This document shows positions 35,207-44,670 of a stretch of DNA of 64,000 nucleotides, piece by piece. The stretch is taken from the NCBI RefSeq assembly GCF_024594815.1, contig NZ_JANJOU010000012.1:46886-110885 (forward strand), given 5' to 3'. Position numbers and translations under genes: made by a program. The notes beneath the pieces were generated by a model. It saw only the letters and a program-made list of their open reading frames with translations, was not told the DNA's origin and ran no database searches. How positions within the stretch are numbered: the first letter of the stretch is position 1; each line of letters begins with the position of its first letter. This DNA is from Roseomonas populi. Lineage in GTDB: Bacteria > Pseudomonadota > Alphaproteobacteria > Acetobacterales > Acetobacteraceae.

Positions 35207-36085
35207 GTGGATCCGGCAGGCCCCGGCGGGCCGGGCGCGGGCCCGGCCGGGCTGCCCTCCCTCTCCGAGACGATCCACCGCCACGGGCTGGCCGCGCGCA
35301 AGGCGCTGGGCCAGCACTTCCTGCTGGACGAGGCGCTGTGCGGCCGGATCGCGCGGCTGGCGGGGGATCTCTCCGGCCGGCAGGTACTGGAGGTGGGGCC
35401 GGGGCCGGGCGGGCTGACGCGGGCCCTGCTGGCGAACGGGGCCGATCATGTCCACGCCGTGGAGCTGGATTCCCGGGCCATCGCGGCGCTGGCGGAGCTG
35501 GAAGCGGCCTATCCCGGCCGGCTGACCGTGACCGAGGCGGACGCGCTGGGGGTGGACCCGGTGGCGATGATGCCGGCGCCCCGGCGGATCGTGGCGAACC
35601 TGCCCTACAATGTCGGGTCGCCCCTGCTGATCGGCTGGCTGGCGAAGGCGGACGCCTTCGAGAGCATGACGCTAATGTTCCAGCAGGAGGTGGCGGAGCG
35701 GATCGTGGCCGCGCCCGACACCTCCGCCTATGGCCGACTGGCCGTGGCGGCCCAGTGGCGCTGCGAGGCGCAGATGGTGCTGCGCCTGCCCCCCGGGGCC
35801 TTCAGCCCGCCGCCGAAGGTGTGGTCTGCCGTGGTGCACCTGGTGCCCCGCGCCGTGCAGCCGGATTCCGTCCTGGCGCGGGCGATGGAGCGGGTGACGG
35901 CGGCGGCCTTCGGGCAGCGGCGGAAGATGCTGCGGGGATCGTTGAAGTCCCTGGGCGAGGCGGAGGCGCTGCTGGCGGCCGCGGGGATCGAGCCGACGCG
36001 GCGGGCGGAGACGCTCTCCGTCGCGGAGTTCGAGGCGCTGGCGCGGGCGATGCTGGCGCGGGACGGCGGCAAGGCTTCGTCCTGA
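35207..36085 (+). CDS. rsmA: 16S rRNA dimethyladenosine transferase RsmA (KsgA)
   Basis: The 292 aa product from GTG 35207 (GGGAGG about 10 bases before) has a Gly/Pro-rich start. Then come [20 protein letters not shown] and [14 protein letters not shown] with the SAM-binding site, [11 protein letters not shown], and [15 protein letters not shown], the catalytic NLPY motif for adenine N6 dimethylation. The [11 protein letters not shown] block also fits. It dimethylates A1518/A1519 of 16S rRNA late in 30S assembly. The surA-pdxA-rsmA order seen in many proteobacteria is here surA-rsmA with an 18-base gap and no pdxA. Confidence 0.95.
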   Translation: MDPAGPGGPGAGPAGLPSLSETIHRHGLAARKALGQHFLLDEALCGRIARLAGDLSGRQVLEVGPGPGGLTRALLANGADHVHAVELDSRAIAALAELEAAYPGRLTVTEADALGVDPVAMMPAPRRIVANLPYNVGSPLLIGWLAKADAFESMTLMFQQEVAERIVAAPDTSAYGRLAVAAQWRCEAQMVLRLPPGAFSPPPKVWSAVVHLVPRAVQPDSVLARAMERVTAAAFGQRRKMLRGSLKSLGEAEALLAAAGIEPTRRAETLSVAEFEALARAMLARDGGKASS

Positions 36086-36092
36086 GCCTCGG

Positions 36093-36296
36093 CTGATGGT
36101 CTGTCCCGGGGAGAGGAAGAAGGAATTCTTCCTCTCCCCGGACCCCTCTCCATCATCTTCTTCTATCGGTTGGTCTGGGCTTCGCTGATGGTGCGCCTCG
36201 GCTCGTGGAGCCGAGGCGACTGCAAGGGCAGGACGGGACCCGATCTTCGGCGCAACGCCTCAAGTCAGTCCCGCGGCAGCCCGATGCAGGTCCAGG
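36093..36296 (-). repeat. Dispersed multi-hairpin element, copy B (inverted)
   Basis: Copy B runs on the minus strand in the 272-base gap between the convergent rsmA gene and the gene at 36358-36768. It holds the core shared with copy A (36273-36293) and a 54-base block (36180-36233) matching copy C with two differences, including hairpin 3 GCCTCGGCT/AGCCGAGGC (36195-36217). The distal stem-loop CCGGGGAGAGGAAGAA (36106-36121)/TTCTTCCTCTCCCCGG (36126-36141) is perfect over 16 bp with a GGAA loop. Hairpins 1 and 2 are absent. The rest of the gap, 36297-36357, holds nothing recognisable. Confidence 0.8.
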
Positions 36297-36357
36297 GTTG
36301 GATCGATAGGTCCAACCAGTCCCCTTGCTCCGGACAGTTCAGAATCGGAGCACCGCT

Positions 36358-36768
36358 TCAGCGCGGCCTGAGGGCGCGTTCCGCCATCCCCGTCACCGCC
36401 TCGAAGGTCAGGCGGTTGAGCGTGCCGCTCAGGCGGGCGGCGTTCGGGCTGGCCCCGATTTCCGCGCGGATGGAGCCGTTGGCAACAGCGCGGCGCAGGG
36501 CTTCTGGGGGCAGGCCCTCGGCCAGGGCCTGGGCCATGGCCTCGCGGTAGGCGGGTTCGGCGGTGGCCAGCTCGGCGTCGATGGCGGCCTGGACTTCGGC
36601 GGCCTCGGGCGCGTCGCCGCCCGCCGCGGCGCCGAGGGCGAGGCGGCGCAGGTCGGGCAGGGTGGCGCGGTAGCAGGCAATGTAGTCGCGGGCCAGGTCC
36701 AGCTCGGCGGGACCGGCGCCGGCCAGGGGGAGCGCGGCGAGGAGGAGGGCAAGGCGGCGTCGGCGCAT
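36358..36768 (-). CDS. Hypothetical exported protein
   Basis: The 136 aa protein has a short signal peptide (MRRRRLALLLAALPLAGAG). A helical Ala-rich body follows: ELDLARDYIACYRATLPDLRRLALG, AAIDAELATAEPAYREAMAQALAEGLPPEAL, then TLNRLTFEAVTGMAERALRP. The pattern of a short mature protein with conserved helices recalls DUF2059-like periplasmic proteins, but the match is not certain. The gene lies 32 bases upstream of glpD's stop-side neighbour on the same strand, outside the phn-glpD operon. No enzymatic motif is visible. Confidence 0.6.
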   Translation of the reverse strand: MRRRRLALLLAALPLAGAGPAELDLARDYIACYRATLPDLRRLALGAAAGGDAPEAAEVQAAIDAELATAEPAYREAMAQALAEGLPPEALRRAVANGSIRAEIGASPNAARLSGTLNRLTFEAVTGMAERALRPR

Positions 36769-36800
36769 CGGGGGGTGATGCGCGACGCCGGCCGGATTGG

Positions 36801-38303
36801 CTAGGCGGCCGCGGCGAGGCTACCGAAACGGGCGGCGAAGGCCTCGCGCTCGGCGGGGGTCATGTGCAGGCCGCGCTTGGTGCGGCGCCACAGCACGTCG
36901 TCCGGCTGGGTCACCCACTCGCGGGCGCGCATCCACTCGAGTTCGCGGGCGGTGATCCCGCCGCCGAGGTCGCCCCCCATGGCCTCGATGGAGGTGGCGC
37001 CGTCGATCATGCGCTCGAGCATGCCGCCATGGGTGCGGATCAGGCGGTCCAGCAGGGGGCGGGGCAGCCAGGGATGGGCGCGGGCCATGCTCTCCGTGAA
37101 GGCAGCGCGGGTCAGGCCGCCGAGGTCGCCGCCGGGCAGGCTGGCCCCGCCGGTCCAGGAGGGGGCGGTGCGGCCCAGGGCCTGGCCGATCTGCTGCACC
37201 GCGTCCTCGGCCAGCTTGCGGTAGGTGGTGATCTTGCCACCGAGGACGGAGAGCAGCGGCGCGCCGGCGCGGTCCATCTGCAGCGTGTAGTCCCGCGTGA
37301 CGGCGGAGGGGTTGTCCGAGCCGTCGTCATGCAGCGGCCGCACGCCGGAATAGGTCCAGGCGATCGCCTCCGGGGTCACGGGCGCGCGGAACTGGCGGGA
37401 GACGGCCTTGCAGAGATAGGCGGCCTCCTCCGGCGTGCAGTGGGGGCGGCCCATGGCGGGGTCGTGCGGCACGTCGGTGGTGCCGATGAGGGAGTAGCGC
37501 TCCTCGTAGGGGATGACGAAGACGACGCGGCGGTCGTCGTTCTGCAGGATGTAGGCCTGGGGGCCGTCATAGAGGGCGGGGACGACGATGTGGCTGCCGC
37601 GGACGAGGCGCACGCGCCCCCGCAGGGCGGTGCCGGTCTCCTGCTGCGTGGGCATGACCCAGGGGCCGGCGGCATTGGCGATGGCGCGGGCGCGCACGAC
37701 CCGCTCCGCGCCGTCCTGGCCGCGCAGGGTGCAGGTCCAGGCGTCCGGGGCGCGGCTGGCGCGCAGGAACTCGGTGTGAGTGAGCACGGTGGCGCCGCGG
37801 TCCGCGGCGTCCCGCGCGTTGAGCAGGACGAGGCGGCTGTCCTCCACCCAGCAGTCCGAGTAGGCGAAGCCGCGGGAGAATTCGGGCTGCTTCAGCGGCT
37901 CGCCCTGGGGCAGGGCGTCGAGGTTCAGCGCCTCGCTGGCGGGCAGGGACTTCCGGCGGGCCAGGTTGTCGTAGAGGAAGAGGCCGGCGCGGATCATCCA
38001 GCGCGGGCGCATCTCCGGCCGGTGGGGCAGGACGAAGCGCATGGGCCAGATGATGTGGGGCGCGATGCCCATCAGCACCTCGCGCTCCGCGAGGGCTTCG
38101 CGCACCAGGCGGAACTCGTAGGTCTCGAGGTAGCGGATGCCGCCGTGGATCAGCTTGGAGGAGGAGGAGGAGGTGGCCTCCGCGATGTCGTTCTTCTCCA
38201 CCAGCATCACGGAGAGGCCGCGGCCCACGGCGTCGCGCGCGATGCCGCAGCCGTTCACGCCGCCGCCGATGACGAGGAGATCGACGCTTTCGTTCGTATC
38301 CAT
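36801..38303 (-). CDS. glpD: Glycerol-3-phosphate dehydrogenase (quinone-linked, aerobic)
   Basis: The 500 aa protein starts with the FAD-binding Rossmann motif LLVIGGGVNGCGIARDAVGRGL and SSSSSKLIHGGIRYLE, both specific for GlpD. Later blocks are FVIPYEERYSLIGTTDVPHD, YSGVRPLHDDG and GGKITTYRKLAEDAVQQIG. It is a peripheral inner-membrane flavoenzyme that oxidises glycerol 3-phosphate to dihydroxyacetone phosphate and feeds electrons to ubiquinone. It is last in the minus-strand DeoR-HAD-phnDCEE operon, starting one base after phnE's stop. This suggests that what the transporter imports is or yields glycerol 3-phosphate (inference). Confidence 0.95.
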   Translation of the reverse strand: MDTNESVDLLVIGGGVNGCGIARDAVGRGLSVMLVEKNDIAEATSSSSSKLIHGGIRYLETYEFRLVREALAEREVLMGIAPHIIWPMRFVLPHRPEMRPRWMIRAGLFLYDNLARRKSLPASEALNLDALPQGEPLKQPEFSRGFAYSDCWVEDSRLVLLNARDAADRGATVLTHTEFLRASRAPDAWTCTLRGQDGAERVVRARAIANAAGPWVMPTQQETGTALRGRVRLVRGSHIVVPALYDGPQAYILQNDDRRVVFVIPYEERYSLIGTTDVPHDPAMGRPHCTPEEAAYLCKAVSRQFRAPVTPEAIAWTYSGVRPLHDDGSDNPSAVTRDYTLQMDRAGAPLLSVLGGKITTYRKLAEDAVQQIGQALGRTAPSWTGGASLPGGDLGGLTRAAFTESMARAHPWLPRPLLDRLIRTHGGMLERMIDGATSIEAMGGDLGGGITARELEWMRAREWVTQPDDVLWRRTKRGLHMTPAEREAFAARFGSLAAAA

Positions 38304-38304
38304 T

Positions 38305-39126
38305 CTAGAGGAGCCTTGCGCGCACGCGGGTCACGACGACTTCCGCGACGAGGACAACGGCTAGGATGGCGAGGAGGATCGTCGCCACCTGGTCCCATTG
38401 GAAGAAGTTGATCGCGTCCTCCAGCACCACGCCGATGCCGCCGGCCCCGACGAGGCCGAGCACGGCGGATTCACGGACGTTGATGTCCCAGCGGAAGAGG
38501 GCGACGCCCCAGAAGGCCGGGCGGACCTGCGGCCAGACGGCCTTCAGCATCTCCGCCCCCCAGGGGGCGCCGGCGGCGCGGAGCGCCTCGCGCGGGCCGG
38601 GGTTCATCTCCTCCAGCGCTTCCGCCAGCAGCTTGCCGACGAAGCCGATGGAGCGGAAGGCGATGGCGAAGACGCCGGCGGCAGGCCCCGGGCCGAAGAC
38701 GGCGACGAAGATCAGCGCCCAGACAAGGGAATTGACGGAGCGGGAGGCAACCAGCAGCACCTGCGCCAGGAAGTTCAGCGCCTTGATCCGGCAGATGTTC
38801 CGCGCGGCCATGAGGGCCAGCGGGATGGCGAGGACGAAGCCGAAGACCGTGCCGAGGGAGGCGATGTGCAGCGTCTCCATCAGCGCGGCGTGCACGGTCT
38901 TCGGATAGGCGGCGAGGTCGGGCGGCCACATCCGCACCAGCAGGTCCGCCATCTGCTCCGGCGCGTCGGCCAGGAATTCCGGGATGATCTCGATCGTCTG
39001 CACCGCCCAGACCACGGCGGCGACGATGATCAGGAAGGCCAGCCAGCGGGTCAGGCGCTCGGCAGGGGTGTGGCGGATCCACTCGCGCCGGAGCGGGGCG
39101 AGGGTGTCATGAGTCGTGGCGCTCAT
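38305..39126 (-). CDS. phnE: Phosphonate-type ABC permease PhnE (second copy)
   Basis: The product is 273 aa from ATG 39126, overlapping the upstream phnE stop by 4 bases. It has about six membrane helices and the permease EAA-type loop (EALEEMNPGPREALRAAGA). AALMETLHIASLGTVFGFVLAIPLALMAARN and VGLVGAGGIGVVLEDAINFF are also typical of PhnE-type permeases. It forms the membrane channel with the other PhnE and PhnC. The pair of permeases and the PhnD binding protein define a phosphonate/phosphate-type importer, but no C-P lyase gene is present in the window. Confidence 0.93.
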   Translation of the reverse strand: MSATTHDTLAPLRREWIRHTPAERLTRWLAFLIIVAAVVWAVQTIEIIPEFLADAPEQMADLLVRMWPPDLAAYPKTVHAALMETLHIASLGTVFGFVLAIPLALMAARNICRIKALNFLAQVLLVASRSVNSLVWALIFVAVFGPGPAAGVFAIAFRSIGFVGKLLAEALEEMNPGPREALRAAGAPWGAEMLKAVWPQVRPAFWGVALFRWDINVRESAVLGLVGAGGIGVVLEDAINFFQWDQVATILLAILAVVLVAEVVVTRVRARLL

Positions 39127-39920
39127 CGCATGGCGGCCCGGATGCGGCCGGAGATCAGCTCGGCCAGAAGGATGAGGGCGATGATGGCGATCAGGATCGC
39201 CGAGACGAAGTCGTAGTCGAAGCGCTTGAAGGCGGCGAAGAGCGTGCCGCCGATGCCGCCCGCGCCGACGATGCCGACCAGCGTGGAGTTCCGCAGGTTG
39301 CTGTCCAGCTGATACAGGCTGAAGCCGACGAAGCGGGAGGCCACCTGCGGCAGCACGGCGTAGAGCAGCACGGCCAGCGTTCCCGCGCCGGTGGCGCGCA
39401 CGGCCTCCACCTGCTTCATGGAGATCTCCTCCACCGCTTCCGCGAAGAGCTTGGAGACGAAGCCGACGGAGGCGATGACGAGGGCGAAGACGCCCGCGAG
39501 TGCGCCGAAGCCGACCGCCTTCACGAAGAGGATGGCGACGATCACGTAGTGCAGGCTGCGGCAGACCGCGATGAAGGCGCGGACGGGGCCGGAGAGCCAC
39601 CAGGGCGCGATGTTGCGCGCCGCCATGAGGCCGACGGGAAGGGAGAGGACAAGGCCGATCACCGTGGCGAGCACGGCGATCTGGATGCTCTCCAGCAGGC
39701 CTTCGACCAGCAGCTCCCAGCGCTCGAAGTTGGGCGGGACCATGCGCGCCAGGAAGCGCGCGCCCTCGCCCAGCCCGGTGACGAGGCGGCCGAGGCCGAG
39801 ATCGAGCTGGGAGGCGGCGTAGATCAGGTAGGCGACGACCAGCAGGCCGAAGATCCGCATGCCCCAGTCGGGCGCGAAGGCGGCCCGGCGTGCGGGGGCG
39901 GGGAGGGTGGCGTCGCTCAC
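39123..39920 (-). CDS. phnE: Phosphonate-type ABC permease PhnE (first copy)
   Basis: The 265 aa protein starts [24 protein letters not shown] and has [35 protein letters not shown]. The coupling loop [20 protein letters not shown] precedes [16 protein letters not shown]. It overlaps phnC (4 bases, 39917-39920) and the next phnE (39123-39126). The two PhnE chains share the helix pattern but differ widely in sequence, so they likely form a heterodimer in the membrane. Confidence 0.93.
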   Translation of the reverse strand: MSDATLPAPARRAAFAPDWGMRIFGLLVVAYLIYAASQLDLGLGRLVTGLGEGARFLARMVPPNFERWELLVEGLLESIQIAVLATVIGLVLSLPVGLMAARNIAPWWLSGPVRAFIAVCRSLHYVIVAILFVKAVGFGALAGVFALVIASVGFVSKLFAEAVEEISMKQVEAVRATGAGTLAVLLYAVLPQVASRFVGFSLYQLDSNLRNSTLVGIVGAGGIGGTLFAAFKRFDYDFVSAILIAIIALILLAELISGRIRAAMR

Positions 39921-40687
39921 AGCCAGTCCTCACCGCCGTAGATCTGGCTGAGGTGGCTGTCCTGCAGGTCCTCGGGCTTGCCGTCGAAGATGATGCTGCC
40001 GCCGGACATGCCGACGATGCGGCGGGCGTAGCGCTTGGCGAGGGCCACGTTGTGGATGTTGATGATGACGGGCACGCCCTCCGCCGCGGCGAGGCGCGTC
40101 AGCATCTCCAGCACCTCCACCGAGGTGCGGGGATCGAGGGAGGAGGTGGGCTCGTCCGCCAGCAGCAGGTCGGGGCGCTGCATCAGGGCGCGGGCGATGC
40201 CGACGCGCTGGCGCTGGCCGCCGGAGAGGGCATCGGCGCGGCGCGTGGCGTGCTCGGGCAGGCCCACCGCGTCGAGCAGCTGGAAGGCGCGCTCGATGTC
40301 GGCTTCCGGGTACTTCCGCAGCCAGGCGCGCCAGAGCGGGACATAGCCCAGGCGGCCGGACAGCACGTTCTCCATCACGGAGAGGCGTTCCACGAGGTTG
40401 TACTCCTGGAACACCATTCCGATCCGCCGGCGGGCGAGGCGCAGGGCCCGCCCGCTCAGCTTCGCCATGTCGACGTCGCCCCCGACACCGCCCTTCAGAC
40501 GAATCTCGCCACGGGTGGGCTCGACGAGGCGGTTGATGCAGCGGAGGAGCGTGGACTTGCCGGTGCCGGAGGGGCCGATGATGGCCGTGATCCCCTCCGC
40601 CCCGATGGACAGGTCCAGGCTCCGCAGCACCGGCTTGCCGGCCGTGTATTCCTTGGTGAGACCGCGGATGTCGAGGGCAGCGCTCAC
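39917..40687 (-). CDS. phnC: Phosphonate-type ABC transporter ATP-binding protein PhnC
   Basis: The 256 aa ATPase has Walker [14 protein letters not shown] at about residues 35-47, the signature [15 protein letters not shown], Walker [13 protein letters not shown] and the D/H-loop residues. The PhnC-specific [26 protein letters not shown] block is present. It powers the PhnDCEE importer. It overlaps phnD upstream (4 bases at 40684-40687) and phnE downstream (4 bases), so all transporter parts are made in a coupled way. Confidence 0.96.
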   Translation of the reverse strand: MSAALDIRGLTKEYTAGKPVLRSLDLSIGAEGITAIIGPSGTGKSTLLRCINRLVEPTRGEIRLKGGVGGDVDMAKLSGRALRLARRRIGMVFQEYNLVERLSVMENVLSGRLGYVPLWRAWLRKYPEADIERAFQLLDAVGLPEHATRRADALSGGQRQRVGIARALMQRPDLLLADEPTSSLDPRTSVEVLEMLTRLAAAEGVPVIINIHNVALAKRYARRIVGMSGGSIIFDGKPEDLQDSHLSQIYGGEDWL

Positions 40688-41826
40688 GGGCGGGCCCCGC
40701 CCTGAGCACCAGAAGCTTGGGGCACGTTGTGCACGCCGCCGCTCTGGGTCTGCGGGGCGCGCTGCGCGTTGCGGCGGGCCTCAGCCTCCAGTTCCTTGCG
40801 GCTCTCCTCGTCGAAGGCGGCGCGGCTATAGGGGGCGTTCACGGCATCGGCCACGGCGCGCACGGGCGCCCACTGCTCCGCGTAGGTGGCGGGCCAGAAG
40901 CGGTCATTGCCGCCGAGGTCGCGCGCCATGGCCTCCGGGAAGCGGTAGCTCATGAAGCACTCGCGGATCTTCGCCTGCAACTCGGGCTTCAGGTCGTGCG
41001 AATAGGCGAAGGAGGAGGTGGGGAAGGGGTCGCTCTCCCAGATGACGCGGAAGTTCTCGCCCTTCACCTGGCCGCGCGCGACCATGCGGGAGTAGACGTC
41101 GGAGGCCACCGGCGCGGCATCGTAGTCGCCGGCGTTCACGCCCATCACGCTGCGGTCATGCCCGCCGGAATAGACCACGCGGTAATCCGTGTCCGGCGTC
41201 AGGCCCAGGCCGGGGAAGAAGGCGCGCGGGGCGAGGTTGCCGGAGTTGGAGGTGGCGGAGGTATGCGCCACGCGCCGGCCCTTCAGGTCCGCCATGGTGC
41301 GGATGTTGCTGTCGGCGCGCACGAGCATCACCACGCGGTAGCTCTCGAAGCCCTCCGGCCCGCCCTTGATGGCGAAAGGCAAGGCGCCCGCGAGGTTCAC
41401 GGCGAAGGCGGTGGGGCCGGTGGAGAAGCCGGCGATATGGAGGCGGCCGGAGCGCATGGCCTCCACCTGGGCCGCGTTGCTGGTGACCTGGAAGTAGACG
41501 GTGCGCTTGCCCGTGCAGCGCGTCAGGTGATCGACGAAGGGGCGGAACTGGTTGGCGTAGAGGGCGGGGTCCTCCACCGGGGTATAGGCGAAGACGAGGG
41601 TGGAGGGGTCGCGCTGGCGGGACGCTTCCGGCGCGTCGGCGACGAGGTCGCGGTTGGTGTCGCAGTAGCCCTCGTCGAGCTGGCCGCGGAAGCAGCCGCC
41701 CGGGTTGGCGGTGGGGGCCTGCGCGGTGGGGGCCTGGGCGGCGGCGGGCAGGGCCGCGAGGGCGAGCAGCCCCGCGGCGAGGGCCAGGGGCCCCGCGGGG
41801 ATCGTGGCCAGAAGCAGGTGTCTCAT
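40684..41826 (-). CDS. phnD: Phosphonate-type periplasmic binding protein PhnD
   Basis: The product is 380 aa from ATG 41826 with a signal peptide to about AAAQ. The PhnD-type fold shows [59 protein letters not shown], and [22 protein letters not shown], the anion-binding Ser/Thr stretch. The mature N terminus carries [18 protein letters not shown], a two-Cys insert not typical of PhnD. It binds phosphonate-like ligands in the periplasm. Its N terminus overlaps the HAD gene by 4 bases (41823-41826). Confidence 0.92.
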   Translation of the reverse strand: MRHLLLATIPAGPLALAAGLLALAALPAAAQAPTAQAPTANPGGCFRGQLDEGYCDTNRDLVADAPEASRQRDPSTLVFAYTPVEDPALYANQFRPFVDHLTRCTGKRTVYFQVTSNAAQVEAMRSGRLHIAGFSTGPTAFAVNLAGALPFAIKGGPEGFESYRVVMLVRADSNIRTMADLKGRRVAHTSATSNSGNLAPRAFFPGLGLTPDTDYRVVYSGGHDRSVMGVNAGDYDAAPVASDVYSRMVARGQVKGENFRVIWESDPFPTSSFAYSHDLKPELQAKIRECFMSYRFPEAMARDLGGNDRFWPATYAEQWAPVRAVADAVNAPYSRAAFDEESRKELEAEARRNAQRAPQTQSGGVHNVPQASGAQGGARP

Positions 41827-42704
41827 GCGGCGTTCTCCTCCATTCCGTTGCCTCGCGCGGCGAGCAGCGCGCTGGCGAATTCCGCGAAGCCGCGCCCGCC
41901 CGGGGCGCGGGTGACATAGGCCGGCGCGGCGGCGATCCCCGGCAGGTGGGGCAGCACGTTCGCCACCCCGACCGAGAAGGGGATAGCCGCGAACATCGGG
42001 GCGTCGTTCGGGCTGTCGCCGAGGAAGGCGACCTCCCCGATCACGCTCTCCAGCGGGGCAAAGCGGGCGGTGAAGAGGGATTCCACCCCCGCGCGCTTGT
42101 CCCAGGCACCGAACCAGGCGTTGACATGAATGGAGGAGACCTTGGCCTGCGCGCCGCCCGCCTCGAACACCGCGGCGATGCGGGCGGCCTGGTCCAGGGG
42201 CAGGGGGCCGGCATCCTCGGCGAAGTCCACGGCGGCGTCGAAGAGGCGGAAGGGCTGGTCCGCCGCCATGCGCGTGCCGGGGACGGCTTCCATGGCCTGC
42301 GCGGCCAGTTCCATCAGGCGATCGCGGTTGGCGAGGCGGGCGGCGTCGTCCTGCGCGTGCCAACGGATCATGCGGCGGTTGGCGCGATCCTCGGCGTACC
42401 AGAGGGCGCCGTTCTCCCCCACCACGGCGGAGACGGGCCACTGGCGGGCGATGGCGTCACACCAGCCGGCGGGGCGGCCGGTGACGGGGATGACGTGCAG
42501 GCCGGCCTCCGCCAGCGACTCCATGGCGGCGTAGGCCAGTGCGGGCAGGCGGCCTTCCTCGGTGAGGGTGTCGTCGATATCCGTCAGCACGTAGCGCAGC
42601 GCGGTCAGGCGCGCGCTGGGCGCCTGCTGCAGGGGCTGCGGGATGGGCTGCCGGGCTGGGGCCTGGGCCAAGAAGCGTCCTCCAATTGGTGTGGAGGATG
42701 CCAA
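41823..42704 (-). CDS. HAD-superfamily phosphatase (Cof/MPGP-like)
   Basis: The 293 aa protein has a 35-residue Ala/Gln/Pro-rich start. Then comes YVLTDIDDTLTEEG with nucleophile Asp42 and acid/base Asp44. VIPVTGRPAGW (motif II) and LGDSPNDAPMF (motif IV) complete the active site. A cap insert (about 110-225) suggests the Cof or mannosyl-3-phosphoglycerate phosphatase type. It should remove phosphate from a small organic molecule. Position between the DeoR regulator and the PhnDCEE importer, with GlpD downstream, suggests the substrate belongs to the imported compound's pathway (inference). Confidence 0.85.
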   Translation of the reverse strand: MASSTPIGGRFLAQAPARQPIPQPLQQAPSARLTALRYVLTDIDDTLTEEGRLPALAYAAMESLAEAGLHVIPVTGRPAGWCDAIARQWPVSAVVGENGALWYAEDRANRRMIRWHAQDDAARLANRDRLMELAAQAMEAVPGTRMAADQPFRLFDAAVDFAEDAGPLPLDQAARIAAVFEAGGAQAKVSSIHVNAWFGAWDKRAGVESLFTARFAPLESVIGEVAFLGDSPNDAPMFAAIPFSVGVANVLPHLPGIAAAPAYVTRAPGGRGFAEFASALLAARGNGMEENAA

Positions 42705-42719
42705 GTGAGATGTGGAAGG

Positions 42720-43511
42720 TCAAACACTCTCTGCGACATGCACCGCCACACCCGCCCGGGCCAGGGCGGCGGCGAGCGGCGGGGGTGGCGCGGTGTCGGT
42801 GACGAGGTCGGTGATGGTGGAGAGGTCGGCCACGCGCTCCAGGTAGCCGCGGCCGAATTTGCCGGAATCGAGGAGCAGGATCCGGCGGGGGCAGCGGTCC
42901 AGCATGGCGCGCTTCACCCAGGCGGCTCGGCTTTCCGCATCCGTCGGGCCTTCCAGGGTGAGGCCGGAGGCGCCGATCATCGCCACATCCGCGCTGAAGC
43001 GGCGGAGGAAAGCGTCCGTCTCCGCGCCGTAGAGGGCGCGCTCCGGCGCGTGGAACTCACCGGGGGCGACGAGCACGCGCAGCGCCGGCGCGTCGCCGGC
43101 CACGGCGGCGACGGGCAGGGAATTGGTAATGAGGGTGGCGGCCGTGCCGCGGGCGGCGAGGGCGCCGGCGAAGCGGGCGGTGGTGCTGCCGGCATCCACC
43201 ATCACCACGGCGCCGGGCTGCACCAGGGCCGCGGCCGCGGCGCCGATCCGGGCGCGTTCCGCCCCCGCCATGGCTTCCCGCGCCAGGAGGTCGGGCTGCA
43301 CCCCAGCATGGGTGACGGAGGCGCCGCCATAGGTACGGCGGACCGCGCCCTTGGCCGAGAGGGCCTCGATATCCCGCCGCACCGTCTCCCCGGAGACGCC
43401 GAAGCGGGTTGCCAGGGTGCTGATCCGCACCGTGGGGTCCGTGTTCAGCGCCTGGAGGATGGCCGCGTGCCGCGCCTCCTTCCCTGGCGCGCCTTCCTGT
43501 CGCCTTGCCAT
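42720..43511 (-). CDS. DeoR-family transcriptional regulator
   Basis: The 263 aa protein has the DeoR winged HTH ISTLATRFGVSGETVRRDIEAL (about 30-50). The C-terminal sugar-phosphate-sensing domain follows: DAGSTTARFAGAL, TLITNSLPVAAV, and DSGKFGRGYLERVADLSTITDLV. Members such as GlpR respond to glycerol 3-phosphate. The gene is first in the operon and divergent from a second PhnD-like gene, so it could control both directions. Its stop is 15 bases from the HAD start. The 116-base gap to 43628 is the probable operator region. Confidence 0.93.
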   Translation of the reverse strand: MARRQEGAPGKEARHAAILQALNTDPTVRISTLATRFGVSGETVRRDIEALSAKGAVRRTYGGASVTHAGVQPDLLAREAMAGAERARIGAAAAALVQPGAVVMVDAGSTTARFAGALAARGTAATLITNSLPVAAVAGDAPALRVLVAPGEFHAPERALYGAETDAFLRRFSADVAMIGASGLTLEGPTDAESRAAWVKRAMLDRCPRRILLLDSGKFGRGYLERVADLSTITDLVTDTAPPPPLAAALARAGVAVHVAESV

Positions 43512-43627
43512 GGCCGCAGGGTGATGGGGCGGCCGGGTATGTGCAACCTACCACTTTATGACAGCGCTTCTGGCCGGGCGCGCCGCGCCGTGAGAGGCTG
43601 GCGGGCCATTCCTGCCGGAGCCGCCCG

Positions 43628-44593
43628 ATGATCCGTCGCCGTTCCCTCGTCGCGGCCGGTGCCCTGCTGCCGCTGGCGGCGCGGGCCCAAGGGACAGCAC
43701 AGGCGCCGGCCATGCCGGCGCCGGGCCGGCGGGACTGGGCGGCGCAGGTGCCGCAGATCCGGCTGGGCGTGCTGGGCGGCGAATCCGAGAGCGACCGGCT
43801 GGGCCGCTACGAGGGTTACCGCAAGCTGTTCGAGGATACCTTCGGCGTGCCGGCGCGCATGTTCTTCGCCTCCGACTACGCGGGGGTGCAGCAGGCCTTC
43901 GGGGCGAGGCAGCTGGAGATCGCGAACATGTCGCCGGCCGCCTATGCCGGCGTGTGGCTGGAGACGAATGGCGGCGTGGAGCCGATCCTCGTGACGAAGG
44001 AGCCGGACGGCACCACGAGCTACGTGGCGCTGATGTATGTGCGGGCGGATTCCGGGATCACGAGGCTGGAGGAGATGCGCGGCAAGGCGATGGCCTGGTC
44101 CGATCCCAACTCGGCCTCCGGCTACCTGATCCCGCGGGCGGAACTGCGGGCGGCGGGGATCAACCCCGAGAGCTTCTTCGGCCGCACGGGCTTCGCGGGC
44201 GGGCACGACCAGGCCTTGGTGGCCGTGCTGCAGAAGCAGTACGACGCGGGGGTGTGCTGGTCCTCCGGCCAGGGGGATGAGAGCAAGGGCTTCTCCCGCG
44301 GGGTGCTGACGGCGGCGGTGGAGAAGCAGCTGCTGGACATGAAGGACATCCGCATCATCTGGCGGTCCCGCCCCATCCAGAACGGGCCGATCGTGGTGCG
44401 GAGCGATCTTCCGGCGGCCTTCAAGAAGGACATAGTGGACTTCCACCTGGCGCTGCCGGCGGCGCACCCGGACATCCACCGCGCGGTGGAGCGGGGCAGC
44501 GCGGTGGGCTGGCAGCCGACGCGGCACGAGGACTACGCGGTGTTCGTGGACATGCGCCGGGCGGAGGCTTCGGAGCGGCGGCGGCGGAACTAG
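43628..44593 (+). CDS. Second PhnD-like phosphonate-type binding protein
   Basis: The 321 aa protein has a Tat/Sec-type signal peptide (MIRRRSLVAAGALLPLAARA). PhnD-type blocks are RLGVLGGESESDRLGRYEGYRKLFEDTFG, ASDYAGVQQAFGARQLEIANMSPAAYA, and MAWSDPNSASGYLIPRAELRAAG with the ligand-binding Ser residues. It is only distantly related to the PhnD of the minus-strand operon. It is divergent from the DeoR gene, so it may deliver an alternative ligand to the same PhnCEE permease. Confidence 0.9.
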   Translation: MIRRRSLVAAGALLPLAARAQGTAQAPAMPAPGRRDWAAQVPQIRLGVLGGESESDRLGRYEGYRKLFEDTFGVPARMFFASDYAGVQQAFGARQLEIANMSPAAYAGVWLETNGGVEPILVTKEPDGTTSYVALMYVRADSGITRLEEMRGKAMAWSDPNSASGYLIPRAELRAAGINPESFFGRTGFAGGHDQALVAVLQKQYDAGVCWSSGQGDESKGFSRGVLTAAVEKQLLDMKDIRIIWRSRPIQNGPIVVRSDLPAAFKKDIVDFHLALPAAHPDIHRAVERGSAVGWQPTRHEDYAVFVDMRRAEASERRRRN

Positions 44594-44670
44594 CTCCGGC
44601 GGTTCCGGCGCGGCGGGATGACGGGGGATGGCCGCCTGCAAGCGTGAGGGGGTGCGCTGCCCGGTCCGCC

